From Episyrphus balteatus (Eukaryota > Arthropoda > Insecta > Diptera > Syrphidae): 64,000 bases of DNA. A model generated the notes under the pieces. It was given only the letters and a program-made list of their open reading frames with translations, had not been told where the DNA came from and did not search any database. Position 1 is the stretch's first letter, and every line of letters begins with the position of its first letter. Positions 25,614 through 40,075 of the stretch are shown here, in pieces. The DNA is taken from assembly GCF_945859705.1 (NCBI RefSeq), contig NC_079138.1, positions 558,001-622,000 of the forward strand, written 5' to 3'. Both the position numbers and the translations under genes were made by a program.

Positions 25614-27920
25614 TCAATTTTGAAAATGAAACTTAAATTTTGGCGAAAAAACTCAAAAATGTGTTTTTCTTTAATTTAAGTGCAATGACTATTTTAGCTT
25701 ATTTGTTTCAAAGATACTACTAATTTACAATAAAAAACTAAATTTCAAGTAAATCCATTAAGCAGTTTTGAAGGAATCGATTTTTGAAAATAAAAATTCA
25801 TATTTTTTTAATAAAAAAAAATTTCGTTGTATGAAAACTTTTTTCAATTTTGCACTATTATTTACTTTAATGGTTTTGTTTTGTAGATAATTTCCATATC
25901 AACATCATATCGAAATTTAAAGAAATTTCATCGAGCAGATTTTAAACAATTTAATTTTGAAAATGAAACTTAAATTTTGGCGAAAAAACTCAAAAATGTG
26001 TTTTTCTTTAATTTAAGTGCAATGACTATTTTAGCTTATTTGTTTCAAAGATACTACTAATTTACAATAAAAAACTAAATTTCAAGTAAATCCATTAAGC
26101 AGTTTTGAAGGAATCGATTTTTGAAAATAAAAATTCATATTTTTTTAATAAAAAAAAATTTCGTTGTATGAAAACTTTTTTCAATTTTGCACTATTATTT
26201 ACTTTAATGGTTTTGTTTTGTAGATAATTTCCATATCAACATCATATCAAAATTTAAAGAAATTTCATCGAGCAGATTTTAAACAATTCAATTTTGAAAA
26301 TGAAACTTAAATTTTGGCGAAAAAACTCAAAAATGTGTTTTTCTTTAATTTAAGTGCAATGACTATTTTAGCTTATTTGTTTCAAAGATACTACTAATTT
26401 ACAATAAAAAACTAAATTTCAAGTAAATCCATTAAGCAGTTTTGAAGGAATCGATTTTTGAAAATAAAAATTCATATTTTTTTAATAAAAAAAAATTTCG
26501 TTGTATGAAAACTTTTTTCAATTTTGCACTATTATTTACTTTAATGGTTTTGTTTTGTAGATAATTTCCATATCAACATCATATCAAAATTTAAAGAAAT
26601 TTCATCGAGCAGATTTTAAACAATTCAATTTTGAAAATGAAACTTAAATTTTGGCGAAAAAACTCAAAAATGTGTTTTTCTTTAATTTAAGTGCAATGAC
26701 TATTTTAGCTTATTTGTTTCAAAGATACTACTAATTTACAATAAAAAACTAAATTTCAAGTAAATCCATTAAGCAGTTTTGAAGGAATCGATTTTTGAAA
26801 ATAAAAATTCATATTTTTTTAATAAAAAAAAATTTCGTTGTATGAAAACTTTTTTCAATTTTGCACTATTATTTACTTTAATGGTTTTATTTGGTAGATA
26901 ATTTCCATATCAACATCATATCAAAATTTAAAGAAATTTCATCGAGCAGATTTTAAACAATTTAATTTTGAAAATGAAACTTAAATTTTGGCGAAAAAAC
27001 TCAAAAATGTGTTTTTCTTTAATTTAAGTGCAATGACTATTTTAGCTTATTTGTTTCAAAGATACTACTAATTTACAATAAAAAACTAAATTTCAAGTAA
27101 ATCCATTAAGCAGTTTTGAAGGAATCGATTTTTGAAAATAAAAATTCATATTTTTTTAATAAAAAAAAATTTCGTTGTATGAAAACTTTTTTCAATTTTG
27201 CACTATTATTTACTTTAATGGTTTTGTTTTGTAGATAATTTCCATATTAACATCATATCAAAATTTAAAGAAATTTCATCGAGCAGATTTTAAACAATTC
27301 AATTTTGAAAATGAAACTTAAATTTTGGCGAAAAAACTCAAAAATGTGTTTTTCTTTAATTTAAGTGCAATGGCTATTTTAGCTTATTTGTTTCAAAGAT
27401 ACTACTAATTTACAATAAAAAACTAAATTTCAAGTAAATCCATTAAGCAGTTTTGAAGGAATCGATTTTTGAAAATAAAAATTCATATTTTTTTAATAAA
27501 AAAAAATTTCGTTGTATGAAAACTTTTTTCAATTTTGCACTATTATTTACTTTAATGGTTTTGTTTTGTAGATAATTTCCATATCAACATCATATCAAAA
27601 TTTAAAGAAATTTCATCGAGCAGATTTTAAACAATTCAATTTTGAAAATGAAACTTAAATTTTGGCGAAAAAACTCAAAAATGTGTTTTTCTTTAATTTA
27701 AGTGCAATGACTATTTTAGCTTATTTGTTTCAAAGATACTACTAATTTACAATAAAAAACTAAATTTCAAGTAAATCCATTAAGCAGTTTTGAAGGAATC
27801 GATTTTTGAAAATAAAAATTCATATTTTTTTAATAAAAAAAAATTTCGTTGTATGAAAACTTTTTTCAATTTTGCACTATTATTTACTTTAATGGTTTTG
27901 TTTTGTAGATAATTTCCATA

Positions 27921-29999
27921 CCAACATCATATCAAAATTTAAAGAAATTTCATCGAGCAGATTTTAAACAATTTAATTTTGAAAATGAAACTTAAATTTT
28001 GGCGAAAAAACTCAAAAATGTGTTTTTCTTTAATTTAAGTGCAGTGACTATTTTAGCTTATTTGTTTCAAAGATACTACTAATTTACAATAAAAAACTAA
28101 ATTTCAAGTAAATCCATTAAGCAGTTTTGAAGGAATCGATTTTTGAAAATAAAAATTCATATTTTTTTAATAAAAAAAAATTTCGTTGTATGAAAACTTT
28201 TTTCAATTTTGCACTATTATTTACTTTAATGGTTTTGTTTTGTAGATAATTTCCATATCAACATCATATCAAAATTTAAAGAAATTTCATGGAGCAGATT
28301 TTAAACAATTTAATTTTGAAAATGAAACTTAAATTTTGGCGAAAAAAAACTCAAAAATGTTTTTTTCTTTAATTTAAGTGCAATGACTATTTTAGCTTAT
28401 TTGTTTCAAAGATACTACTAATTTACAATAAAAAACTAAATTTCAAGTAAATCCATTAAGCAGTTTTGAAGGAATCGATTTTTGAAAATAAAAATTCATA
28501 TTTTTTTAATAAAAAAAAATTTCGTTGTATGAAAACTTTTTTCAATTTTGCACTATTATTTACTTTAATGGTTTTGTTTTGTAGATAATTTTCATATCAA
28601 CATCATATCAAAATTTAAAGAAATTTCATCGAGCAGATTTTAAACAATTTAATTTTGAAAATGAAACTTAAATTTTGGCGAAAAAACTCAAAAATGTGTT
28701 TTTCTTTAATTTAAGTGCAATGACTATTTTAGCTTATTTGTTTCAAAGATACTACTAATTTACAATAAAAAACTAAATTTCAAGTAAATCCATTAAGCAG
28801 TTTTGAAGGAATCGATTTTTGAAAATAAAAATTCATATTTTTTTAATAAAAAAAAATTTCGTTGTATGAAAACTTTTTTCAATTTTGCACTATTATTTAC
28901 TTTAATGGTTTTGTTTTGTAGATAATTTCCATATTACCATCATATCAAAATTTAAAGAAATTTCATCGAGCAGATTTTAAACAATTTGATTTTGAAAATG
29001 AAACTTAAATTTTGGCGAAAAAACTCAAAAATGTGTTTTTCTTTAATTTAAGTGCAATGACTATTTTAGCTTATTTGTTTCAAAGATACTACTAATTTAC
29101 AATAAAAAACTAAATTTCAAGTAAATCCATTAAGCAGTTTTGAAGGAATCAATTTTTGAAAATAAAAATTCATATTTTTTTAATAAAAAAAAATTTCGTT
29201 GTATGAAAACTTTTTTCAATTTTGCACTATTATTTACTTTAATGGTTTTGTTTTGTAGATAATTTCCATACCAACATCATATCAAAATTTAAAGAAATTT
29301 CATCGAGCAGATTTTAAACAATTTAATTTTGAAAATGAAACTTAAATTTTGGCGAAAAAACTCAAAAATGTGTTTTTCTTTAATTTAAGTGCAATGACTA
29401 TTTTAGCTTATTTGTTTCAAAGATACTACTAATTTACAATAAAAAACTAAATTTCAAGTAAATCCATTAAGCAGTTTTGAAGGAATCGATTTTTGAAAAT
29501 AAAAATTCATATTTTTTTAATAAAAAAAAATTTCGTTGTATGAAAACTTTTTTCAATTTTGCACTATTATTTACTTTAATGGTTTTGTTTTGTAGATAAT
29601 TTCCATACCAACATCATATCAAAATTTAAAGAAATTTCATCGAGCAGATTTTAAACAATTTAATTTTGAAAATGAAACTTAAATTTTGGCGAAAAAACTC
29701 AAAAATGTGTTTTTCTTTAATTTAAGTGCAATGACTATTTTAGCTTATTTGTTTCAAAGATACTACTAATTTACAATAAAAAACTAAATTTCAAGTAAAT
29801 CCATTAAGCAGTTTTGAAGGAATCGATTTTTGAAAATAAAAATTCATATTTTTTTAATAAAAAAAAATTTCGTTGTATGAAAACTTTTTTCAATTTTGCA
29901 CTATTATTTACTTTAATGGTTTTGTTTTGTAGATAATTTCCATATTACCATCATATCAAAATTTAAAGAAATTTCATCGAGCAGATTTTAAACAATTTG
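27921..29999. repeat. Marker-rich divergent segment, 27.9-30 kb
   Basis: A cluster of monomers with linked rare variants: ataccaac at 27921, 29271 and 29608; gcagtgac at 28044; catggagc at 28291 followed by two extra As in gcgaaaaaaaactc; ttttcatatc near 28591; attaccatc at 28937 and 29948; atttgatt at 28988 and 29999. The last two pairs are each 1011 bp (3 monomers) apart. The same combination recurs at 56 kb and 59.7-64 kb, about 28-31 kb away, so this segment and those share a recent ancestor. Confidence 0.85.
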
Positions 30000-31260
30000 A
30001 TTTTGAAAATGAAACTTAAATTTTGGCGAAAAAACTCAAAAATGTGTTTTTCTTTAATTTAAGTGCAATGACTATTTTAGCTTATTTGTTTCAAAGATAC
30101 TACTAATTTACAATAAAAAACTAAATTTCAAGTAAATCCATTAAGCAGTTTTGAAGGAATCGATTTTTGAAAATAAAAATTCATATTTTTTTAATAAAAA
30201 AAAATTTCGTTGTATGAAAACTTTTTTCAATTTTGCACTATTATTTACTTTAATGGTTTTGTTTTGTAGATAATTTCCATATTAACATCATATCAAAATT
30301 TAAAGAAATTTCATCGAGCAGATTTTAAACAATTTAATTTTGAAAATGAAACTTAAATTTTGGCGAAAAAACTCAAAAATGTGTTTTTCTTTAATTTAAG
30401 TGCAATGACTATTTTAGCTTATTTGTTTCAAAGATACTACTAATTTACAATAAAAAACTAAATTTCAAGTAAATCCATTAAGCAGTTTTGAAGGAATCGA
30501 TTTTTGAAAATAAAAATTCATATTTTTTTAATAAAAAAAAATTTCGTTGTATGAAAACTTTTTTCAATTTTGCACTATTATTTACTTTAATGGTTTTGTT
30601 TTGTAGATAATTTCCATATTAACATCATATCAAAATTTAAAGAAATTTCATCGAGCAGATTTTAAACAATTTAATTTTGAAAATGAAACTTAAATTTTGG
30701 CGAAAAAACTCAAAAATGTGTTTTTCTTTAATTTAAGTGCAATGACTATTTTAGCTTATTTGTTTCAAAGATACTACTAATTTACAATAAAAAACTAAAT
30801 TTCAAGTAAATCCATTAAGCAGTTTTGAAGGAATCGATTTTTGAAAATAAAAATTCATATTTTTTTAATAAAAAAAAATTTCGTTGTATGAAAACTTTTT
30901 TCAATTTTGCACTATTATTTACTTTAATGGTTTTGTTTTGTAGATAATTTCCATATTAACATCATATCAAAATTTAAAGAAATTTCATCGAGCAGATTTT
31001 AAACAATTTAATTTTGAAAATGAAACTTAAATTTTGGCGAAAAAACTCAAAAATGTGTTTTTCTTTAATTTAAGTGCAATGACTATTTTAGCTTATTTGT
31101 TTCAAAGATACTACTAATTTACAATAAAAAACTAAATTTCAAGTAAATCCATTAAGCAGTTTTGAAGGAATCGATTTTTGAAAATAAAAATTCATATTTT
31201 TTTAATAAAAAAAAATTTCGTTGTATGAAAACTTTTTTCAATTTTGCACTATTATTTACT

Positions 31261-34200
31261 GTAATGGTTTTGTTTTGTAGATAATTTCTATATCAACATC
31301 ATATCAAAATTTAAAGAAATTTCATCGAGCAGATTTTAAACAATTTAATTTTGAAAATGAAACTTAAATTTTGGCGAAAAAACTCAAAAATGTGTTTTTC
31401 TTTAATTTAAGTGCAATGACTATTTTAGCTTATTTGTTTCAAAGATACTACTAATTTACAATAAAAAACTAAATTTCAAGTAAATCCATTAAGCAGTTTT
31501 GAAGGAATCGATTTTTGAAAATAAAAATTCATATTTTTTTAATAAAAAAAAATTTCGTTGTATGAAAACTTTTTCAATTTTGCACTATTATTTACTTTAA
31601 TGGTTTTGTTTTGTAGATAATTTCCATATTAACATCATATCAAAATTTAAAGAAATTTCATCGAGCAGATTTTAAACAATTTAATTTTGAAAATGAAACT
31701 TAAATTTTGGCGAAAAAACTCAAAAATGTGTTTTTCTTTAATTTAAGTGCAATGACTATTTTAGCTTATTTGTTTCAAAGATACTACTAATTTACAATAA
31801 AAAACTAAATTTCAAGTAAATCCATTAAGCAGTTTTGAAGGAATCGATTTTTGAAAATAAAAATTCATATTTTTTTAATAAAAAAAAATTTCGTTGTATG
31901 AAAACTTTTTTCAATTTTGCACTATTATTTACTTTAATGGTTTTGTTTTGTAGATAATTTCCATATTAACATCATATCAAAATTTAAAGAAATTTCATCG
32001 AGCAGATTTTAAACAATTTAATTTTGAGAATGAAACTTAAATTTTGGCGAAAAAACTCAAAAATGTGTTTTTCTTTAATTTAAGTGCAATGACTATTTTA
32101 GCTTATTTGTTTCAAAGATACTACTAATTTACAATAAAAAACTAAATTTCAAGTAAATCCATTAAGCAGTTTTGAAGGAATCGATTTTTGAAAATAAAAA
32201 TTCATATTTTTTTAATAAAAAAAAATTTCGTTGTATGAAAACTTTTTTCAATTTTGCACTATTATTTACTTTAATGGTTTTGTTTTGTAGATAATTTCCA
32301 TATCAACATCATATCAAAATTTAAAGAAATTTCATCGAGCAGATTTTAAACAATTTAATTTTGAAAATGAAACTTAAATTTTGGCGAAAAAACTCAAAAA
32401 TGTGTTTTTCTTTAATTTAAGTGCAATGACTATTTTAGCTTATTTGTTTCAAAGATACTACTAATTTACAATAAAAAACTAAATTTCAAGTAAATCCATT
32501 AAGCAGTTTTGAAGGAATCGATTTTTGAAAATAAAAATTCATATTTTTTTAATAAAAAAAAATTTCGTTGTATGAAAACTTTTTTCAATTTTGCACTATT
32601 ATTTACTTTAATGGTTTTGTTTTGTAGATAATTTCCATATTAACATCATATCAAAATTTAAAGAAATTTCATCGAGCAGATTTTAAACAATTTAATTTTG
32701 AGAATGAAACTTAAATTTTGGCGAAAAAACTCAAAAATGTGTTTTTCTTTAATTTAAGTGCAATGACTATTTTAGCTTATTTGTTTCAAAGATACTACTA
32801 ATTTACAATAAAAAACTAAATTTCAAGTAAATCCATTAAGCAGTTTTGAAGGAATCGATTTTTGAAAATAAAAATTCATATTTTTTTAATAAAAAAAAAT
32901 TTCGTTGTATGAAAACTTTTTTCAATTTTGCACTATTATTTACTTTAATGGTTTTGTTTTGTAGATAATTTCCATATTAACATCATATCAAAATTTAAAG
33001 AAATTTCATCGAGCAGATTTTAAACAATTTAATTTTGAAAATGAAACTTAAATTTTGGCGAAAAAACTCAAAAATGTGTTTTTCTTTAATTTAAGTGCAA
33101 TGACTATTTTAGCTTATTTGTTTCAAAGATACTACTAATTTACAATAAAAAACTAAATTTCAAGTAAATCCATTAAGCAGTTTTGAAGGAATCGATTTTT
33201 GAAAATAAAAATTCATATTTTTTTAATAAAAAAAAATTTCGTTGTATGAAAACTTTTTTCAATTTTGCACTATTATTTACTTTAATGGTTTTGTTTTGTA
33301 GATAATTTCCATATTAACATCATATCAAAATTTAAAGAAATTTCATCGAGCAGATTTTAAACAATTTAATTTTGAAAATGAAACTTAAATTTTGGCGAAA
33401 AAACTCAAAAATGTGTTTTTCTTTAATTTAAGTGCAATGACTATTTTAGCTTATTTGTTTCAAAGATACTACTAATTTACAATAAAAAACTAAATTTCAA
33501 GTAAATCCATTAAGCAGTTTTGAAGGAATCGATTTTTGAAAATAAAAATTCATATTTTTTTAATAAAAAAAAATTTCGTTGTATGAAAACTTTTTTCAAT
33601 TTTGCACTATTATTTACTGTAATGGTTTTGTTTTGTAGATAATTTCTATATCAACATCATATCAAAATTTAAAGAAATTTCATCGAGCAGATTTTAAACA
33701 ATTTAATTTTGAAAATGAAACTTAAATTTTGGCGAAAAAACTCAAAAATGTGTTTTTCTTTAATTTAAGTGCAATGACTATTTTAGCTTATTTGTTTCAA
33801 AGATACTACTAATTTACAATAAAAAACTAAATTTCAAGTAAATCCATTAAGCAGTTTTGAAGGAATCGATTTTTGAAAATAAAAATTCATATTTTTTTAA
33901 TAAAAAAAAATTTCGTTGTATGAAAACTTTTTCAATTTTGCACTATTATTTACTTTAATGGTTTTGTTTTGTAGATAATTTCCATATTAACATCATATCA
34001 AAATTTAAAGAAATTTCATCGAGCAGATTTTAAACAATTTAATTTTGAAAATGAAACTTAAATTTTGGCGAAAAAACTCAAAAATGTGTTTTTCTTTAAT
34101 TTAAGTGCAATGACTATTTTAGCTTATTTGTTTCAAAGATACTACTAATTTACAATAAAAAACTAAATTTCAAGTAAATCCATTAAGCAGTTTTGAAGGA

Positions 34201-35060
34201 ATCGATTTTTGAAAATAAAAATTCATATTTTTTTAATAAAAAAAAATTTCGTTGTATGAAAACTTTTTTCAATTTTGCACTATTATTTACTTTAATGGTT
34301 TTGTTTTGTAGATAATTTCCATATTAACATCATATCAAAATTTAAAGAAATTTCATCGAGCAGATTTTAAACAATTTAATTTTGAGAATGAAACTTAAAT
34401 TTTGGCGAAAAAACTCAAAAATGTGTTTTTCTTTAATTTAAGTGCAATGACTATTTTAGCTTATTTGTTTCAAAGATACTACTAATTTACAATAAAAAAC
34501 TAAATTTCAAGTAAATCCATTAAGCAGTTTTGAAGGAATCGATTTTTGAAAATAAAAATTCATATTTTTTTAATAAAAAAAAATTTCGTTGTATGAAAAC
34601 TTTTTTCAATTTTGCACTATTATTTACTTTAATGGTTTTGTTTTGTAGATAATTTCCATATTAACATCATATCAAAATTTAAAGAAATTTCATCGAGCAG
34701 ATTTTAAACAATTTAATTTTGAAAATGAAACTTAAATTTTGGCGAAAAAACTCAAAAATGTGTTTTTCTTTAATTTAAGTGCAATGACTATTTTAGCTTA
34801 TTTGTTTCAAAGATACTACTAATTTACAATAAAAAACTAAATTTCAAGTAAATCCATTAAGCAGTTTTGAAGGAATCGATTTTTGAAAATAAAAATTCAT
34901 ATTTTTTTAATAAAAAAAAATTTCGTTGTATGAAAACTTTTTTCAATTTTGCACTATTATTTACTTTAATGGTTTTGTTTTGTAGATAATTTCCATATTA
35001 ACATCATATCAAAATTTAAAGAAATTTCATCGAGCAGATTTTAAACAATTTAATTTTGAG
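31261..35060. repeat. Seven-monomer duplication (2358 bp)
   Basis: Five linked markers recur exactly 2358 bp apart: actgtaatgg with ttctatatc (31261 and 33619), a one-T deletion in gaaaacttttt (near 31571 and 33929), and gagaatg (32028 and 34386; 32702 and 35060). Seven monomers are 2359 bp; the one-base shortfall is the T deletion, which both copies carry. The copies already differ: atatcaac near 32302 versus atattaac near 34660, and tggttctg at 35312 only in the second. Confidence 0.9.
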
Positions 35061-38000
35061 AATGAAACTTAAATTTTGGCGAAAAAACTCAAAAATGTGT
35101 TTTTCTTTAATTTAAGTGCAATGACTATTTTAGCTTATTTGTTTCAAAGATACTACTAATTTACAATAAAAAACTAAATTTCAAGTAAATCCATTAAGCA
35201 GTTTTGAAGGAATCGATTTTTGAAAATAAAAATTCATATTTTTTTAATAAAAAAAAATTTCGTTGTATGAAAACTTTTTTCAATTTTGCACTATTATTTA
35301 CTTTAATGGTTCTGTTTTGTAGATAATTTCCATATTAACATCATATCAAAATTTAAAGAAATTTCATCGAGCAGATTTTAAACAATTTAATTTTGAAAAT
35401 GAAACTTAAATTTTGGCGAAAAAACTCAAAAATGTGTTTTTCTTTAATTTAAGTGCAATGACTATTTTAGCTTATTTGTTTCAAAGATACTACTAATTTA
35501 CAATAAAAAACTAAATTTCAAGTAAATCCATTAAGCAGTTTTGAAGGAATCGATTTTTGAAAATAAAAATTCATATTTTTTTAATAAAAAAAAATTTCGT
35601 TGTATGAAAACTTTTTTCAATTTTGCACTATTATTTACTTTAATGGTTTTGTTTTGTAGATAATTTCCATATTAACATCATATCAAAATTTAAAGAAATT
35701 TCATCGAGCAGATTTTAAACAATTTAATTTTGAAAATGAAACTTAAATTTTGGCGAAAAAACTCAAAAATGTGTTTTTCTTTAATTTAAGTGCAATGACT
35801 ATTTTAGCTTATTTGTTTCAAAGATACTACTAATTTACAATAAAAAACTAAATTTCAAGTAAATCCATTAAGCAGTTTTGAAGGAATCGATTTTTGAAAA
35901 TAAAAATTCATATTTTTTTAATAAAAAAAAATTTCGTTGTATGAAAACTTTTTTCAATTTTGCACTATTATTTACTTTAATGGTTTTGTTTTGTAGATAA
36001 TTTCCATATTAACATCATATCAAAATTTAAAGAAATTTCATCGAGCAGATTTTAAACAATTTAATTTTGAAAATGAAACTTAAATTTTGGCGAAAAAACT
36101 CAAAAATGTGTTTTTCTTTAATTTAAGTGCAATGACTATTTTAGCTTATTTGTTTCAAAGATACTACTAATTTACAATAAAAAACTAAATTTCAAGTAAA
36201 TCCATTAAGCAGTTTTGAAGGAATCGATTTTTGAAAATAAAAATTCATATTTTTTTAATAAAAAAAAATTTCGTTGTATGAAAACTTTTTTCAATTTTGC
36301 ACTATTATTTACTTTAATGGTTTTGTTTTGTAGATAATTTCCATATTAACATCATATCAAAATTTAAAGAAATTTCATCGAGCAGATTTTAAACAATTTA
36401 ATTTTGAGAATGAAACTTAAATTTTGGCGAAAAAACTCAAAAATGTGTTTTTCTTTAATTTAAGTGCAATGACTATTTTAGCTTATTTGTTTCAAAGATA
36501 CTACTAATTTACAATAAAAAACTAAATTTCAAGTAAATCCATTAAGCAGTTTTGAAGGAATCGATTTTTGAAAATAAAAATTCATATTTTTTTAATAAAA
36601 AAAAATTTCGTTGTATGAAAACTTTTTTCAATTTTGCACTATTATTTACTTTAATGGTTCTGTTTTGTAGATAATTTCCATATTAACATCATATCAAAAT
36701 TTAAAGAAATTTCATCGAGCAGATTTTAAACAATTTAATTTTGAAAATGAAACTTAAATTTTGGCGAAAAAACTCAAAAATGTGTTTTTCTTTAATTTAA
36801 GTGCAATGACTATTTTAGCTTATTTGTTTCAAAGATACTACTAATTTACAATAAAAAACTAAATTTCAAGTAAATCCATTAAGCAGTTTTGAAGGAATCG
36901 ATTTTTGAAAATAAAAATTCATATTTTTTTAATAAAAAAAAATTTCGTTGTATGAAAACTTTTTTCAATTTTGCACTATTATTTACTTTAATGGTTTTGT
37001 TTTGTAGATAATTTCCATATTAACATCATATCAAAATTTAAAGAAATTTCATCGAGCAGATTTTAAACAATTTAATTTTGAAAATGAAACTTAAATTTTG
37101 GCGAAAAAACTCAAAAATGTGTTTTTCTTTAATTTAAGTGCAATGACTATTTTAGCTTATTTGTTTCAAAGATACTACTAATTTACAATAAAAAACTAAA
37201 TTTCAAGTAAATCCATTAAGCAGTTTTGAAGGAATCGATTTTTGAAAATAAAAATTCATATTTTTTTAATAAAAAAAAATTTCGTTGTATGAAAACTTTT
37301 TTCAATTTTGCACTATTATTTACTTTAATGGTTTTGTTTTGTAGATAATTTCCATATTAACATCATATCAAAATTTAAAGAAATTTCATCGAGCAGATTT
37401 TAAACAATTTAATTTTGAAAATGAAACTTAAATTTTGGCGAATAAACTCAAAAATGTGTTTTTCTTTAATTTAAGTGCAATGACTATTTTAGCTTATTTG
37501 TTTCAAAGATACTACTAATTTACAATAAAAAACTAAATTTCAAGTAAATCCATTAAGCAGTTTTGAAGGAATCGATTTTTGAAAATAAAAATTCATATTT
37601 TTTTAATAAAAAAAAATTTCGTTGTATGAAAACTTTTTTCAATTTTGCACTATTATTTACTTTAATGGTTTTGTTTTGTAGATAATTTCCATATTAACAT
37701 CATATCAAAATTTAAAGAAATTTCATCGAGCAGATTTTAAACAATTTAATTTTGAAAATGAAACTTAAATTTTGGCGAAAAAACTCAAAAATGTGTTTTT
37801 CTTTAATTTAAGTGCAATGACTATTTTAGCTTATTTGTTTCAAAGATACTACTAATTTACAATAAAAAACTAAATTTCAAGTAAATCCATTAAGCAGTTT
37901 TGAAGGAATCGATTTTTGAAAATAAAAATTCATATTTTTTTAATAAAAAAAAATTTCGTTGTATGAAAACTTTTTTCAATTTTGCACTATTATTTACTTT

Positions 38001-40075
38001 AATGGTTTTGTTTTGTAGATAATTTCCATATCAACATCATATCAAAATTTAAAGAAATTTCATCGAGCAGATTTTAAACAATTTAATTTTGAAAATGAAA
38101 CTTAAATTTTGGCGAAAAAACTCAAAAATGTGTTTTTCTTTAATTTAAGTGCAATGACTATTTTAGCTTATTTGTTTCAAAGATACTACTAATTTACAAT
38201 AAAAAACTAAATTTCAAGTAAATCCATTAAGCAGTTTTGAAGGAATCGATTTTTGAAAATAAAAATTCATATTTTTTTAATAAAAAAAAATTTCGTTGTA
38301 TGAAAACTTTTTTCAATTTTGCACTATTATTTACTTTAATGGTTTTGTTTTGTAGATAATTTCCATATTAACATCATATCAAAATTTAAAGAAATTTCAT
38401 CGAGCAGATTTTAAACAATTTAATTTTGAAAATGAAACTTAAATTTTGGCGAAAAAACTCAAAAATGTGTTTTTCTTTAATTTAAGTGCAATGACTATTT
38501 TAGCTTATTTGTTTCAAAGATACTACTAATTTACAATAAAAAACTAAATTTCAAGTAAATCCATTAAGCAGTTTTGAAGGAATCGATTTTTGAAAATAAA
38601 AATTCATATTTTTTTAATAAAAAAAAATTTCGTTGTATGAAAACTTTTTTCAATTTTGCACTATTATTTACTTTAATGGTTTTGTTTTGTAGATAATTTC
38701 CATATTAACATCATATCAAAATTTAAAGAAATTTCATCGAGCAGATTTTAAACAATTTAATTTTGAAAATGAAACTTAAATTTTGGCGAATAAACTCAAA
38801 AATGTGTTTTTCTTTAATTTAAGTGCAATGACTATTTTAGCTTATTTGTTTCAAAGATACTACTAATTTACAATAAAAAACTAAATTTCAAGTAAATCCA
38901 TTAAGCAGTTTTGAAGGAATCGATTTTTGAAAATAAAAATTCATATTTTTTTAATAAAAAAAAATTTCGTTGTATGAAAACTTTTTTCAATTTTGCACTA
39001 TTATTTACTTTAATGGTTTTGTTTTGTAGATAATTTCCATATTAACATCATATCAAAATTTAAAGAAATTTCATCGAGCAGATTTTAAACAATTTAATTT
39101 TGAAAATGAAACTTAAATTTTGGCGAAAAAACTCAAAAATGTGTTTTTCTTTAATTTAAGTGCAATGACTATTTTAGCTTATTTGTTTCAAAGATACTAC
39201 TAATTTACAATAAAAAACTAAATTTCAAGTAAATCCATTAAGCAGTTTTGAAGGAATCGATTTTTGAAAATAAAAATTCATATTTTTTTAATAAAAAAAA
39301 ATTTCGTTGTATGAAAACTTTTTTCAATTTTGCACTATTATTTACTTTAATGGTTTTGTTTTGTAGATAATTTCCATATCAACATCATATCAAAATTTAA
39401 AGAAATTTCATCGAGCAGATTTTAAACAATTTAATTTTGAAAATGAAACTTAAATTTTGGCGAAAAAACTCAAAAATGTGTTTTTCTTTAATTTAAGTGC
39501 AATGACTATTTTAGCTTATTTGTTTCAAAGATACTACTAATTTACAATAAAAAACTAAATTTCAAGTAAATCCATTAAGCAGTTTTGAAGGAATCGATTT
39601 TTGAAAATAAAAATTCATATTTTTTTAATAAAAAAAAATTTCGTTGTATGAAAACTTTTTTCAATTTTGCACTATTATTTACTTTAATGGTTTTGTTTTG
39701 TAGATAATTTCCATATTAACATCATATCAAAATTTAAAGAAATTTCATCGAGCAGATTTTAAACAACTTAATTTTGAAAATGAAACTTAAATTTTGGCGA
39801 AAAAACTCAAAAATGTGTTTTTCTTTAATTTAAGTGCAATGACTATTTTAGCTTATTTGTTTCAAAGATACTACTAATTTACAATAAAAAACTAAATTTC
39901 AATTAAATCCATTAAGCAGTTTTGAAGGAATCGATTTTTGAAAATAAAAATTCATATTTTTTTAATAAAAAAAAATTTCGTTGTATGAAAACTTTTTTCA
40001 ATTTTGCACTATTATTTACTTTAATGGTTTTGTTTTGTAGATAATTTCCATATCAACATCATATCAAAATTTAAA
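35060..40075. repeat. Four-monomer higher-order repeat (1348 bp)
   Basis: gagaatg at 35060 and 36408, tggttctg at 35312 and 36660, gcgaataaactc at 37443 and 38791, and an isolated atatcaac near 38032 and 39380 all show the same 1348-bp (4 x 337) spacing. Different markers label successive parts, so the period was maintained while individual variants were gained. The gcgaataaactc marker appears once more at 41799, after a further nine monomers less 25 bp. Confidence 0.82.
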
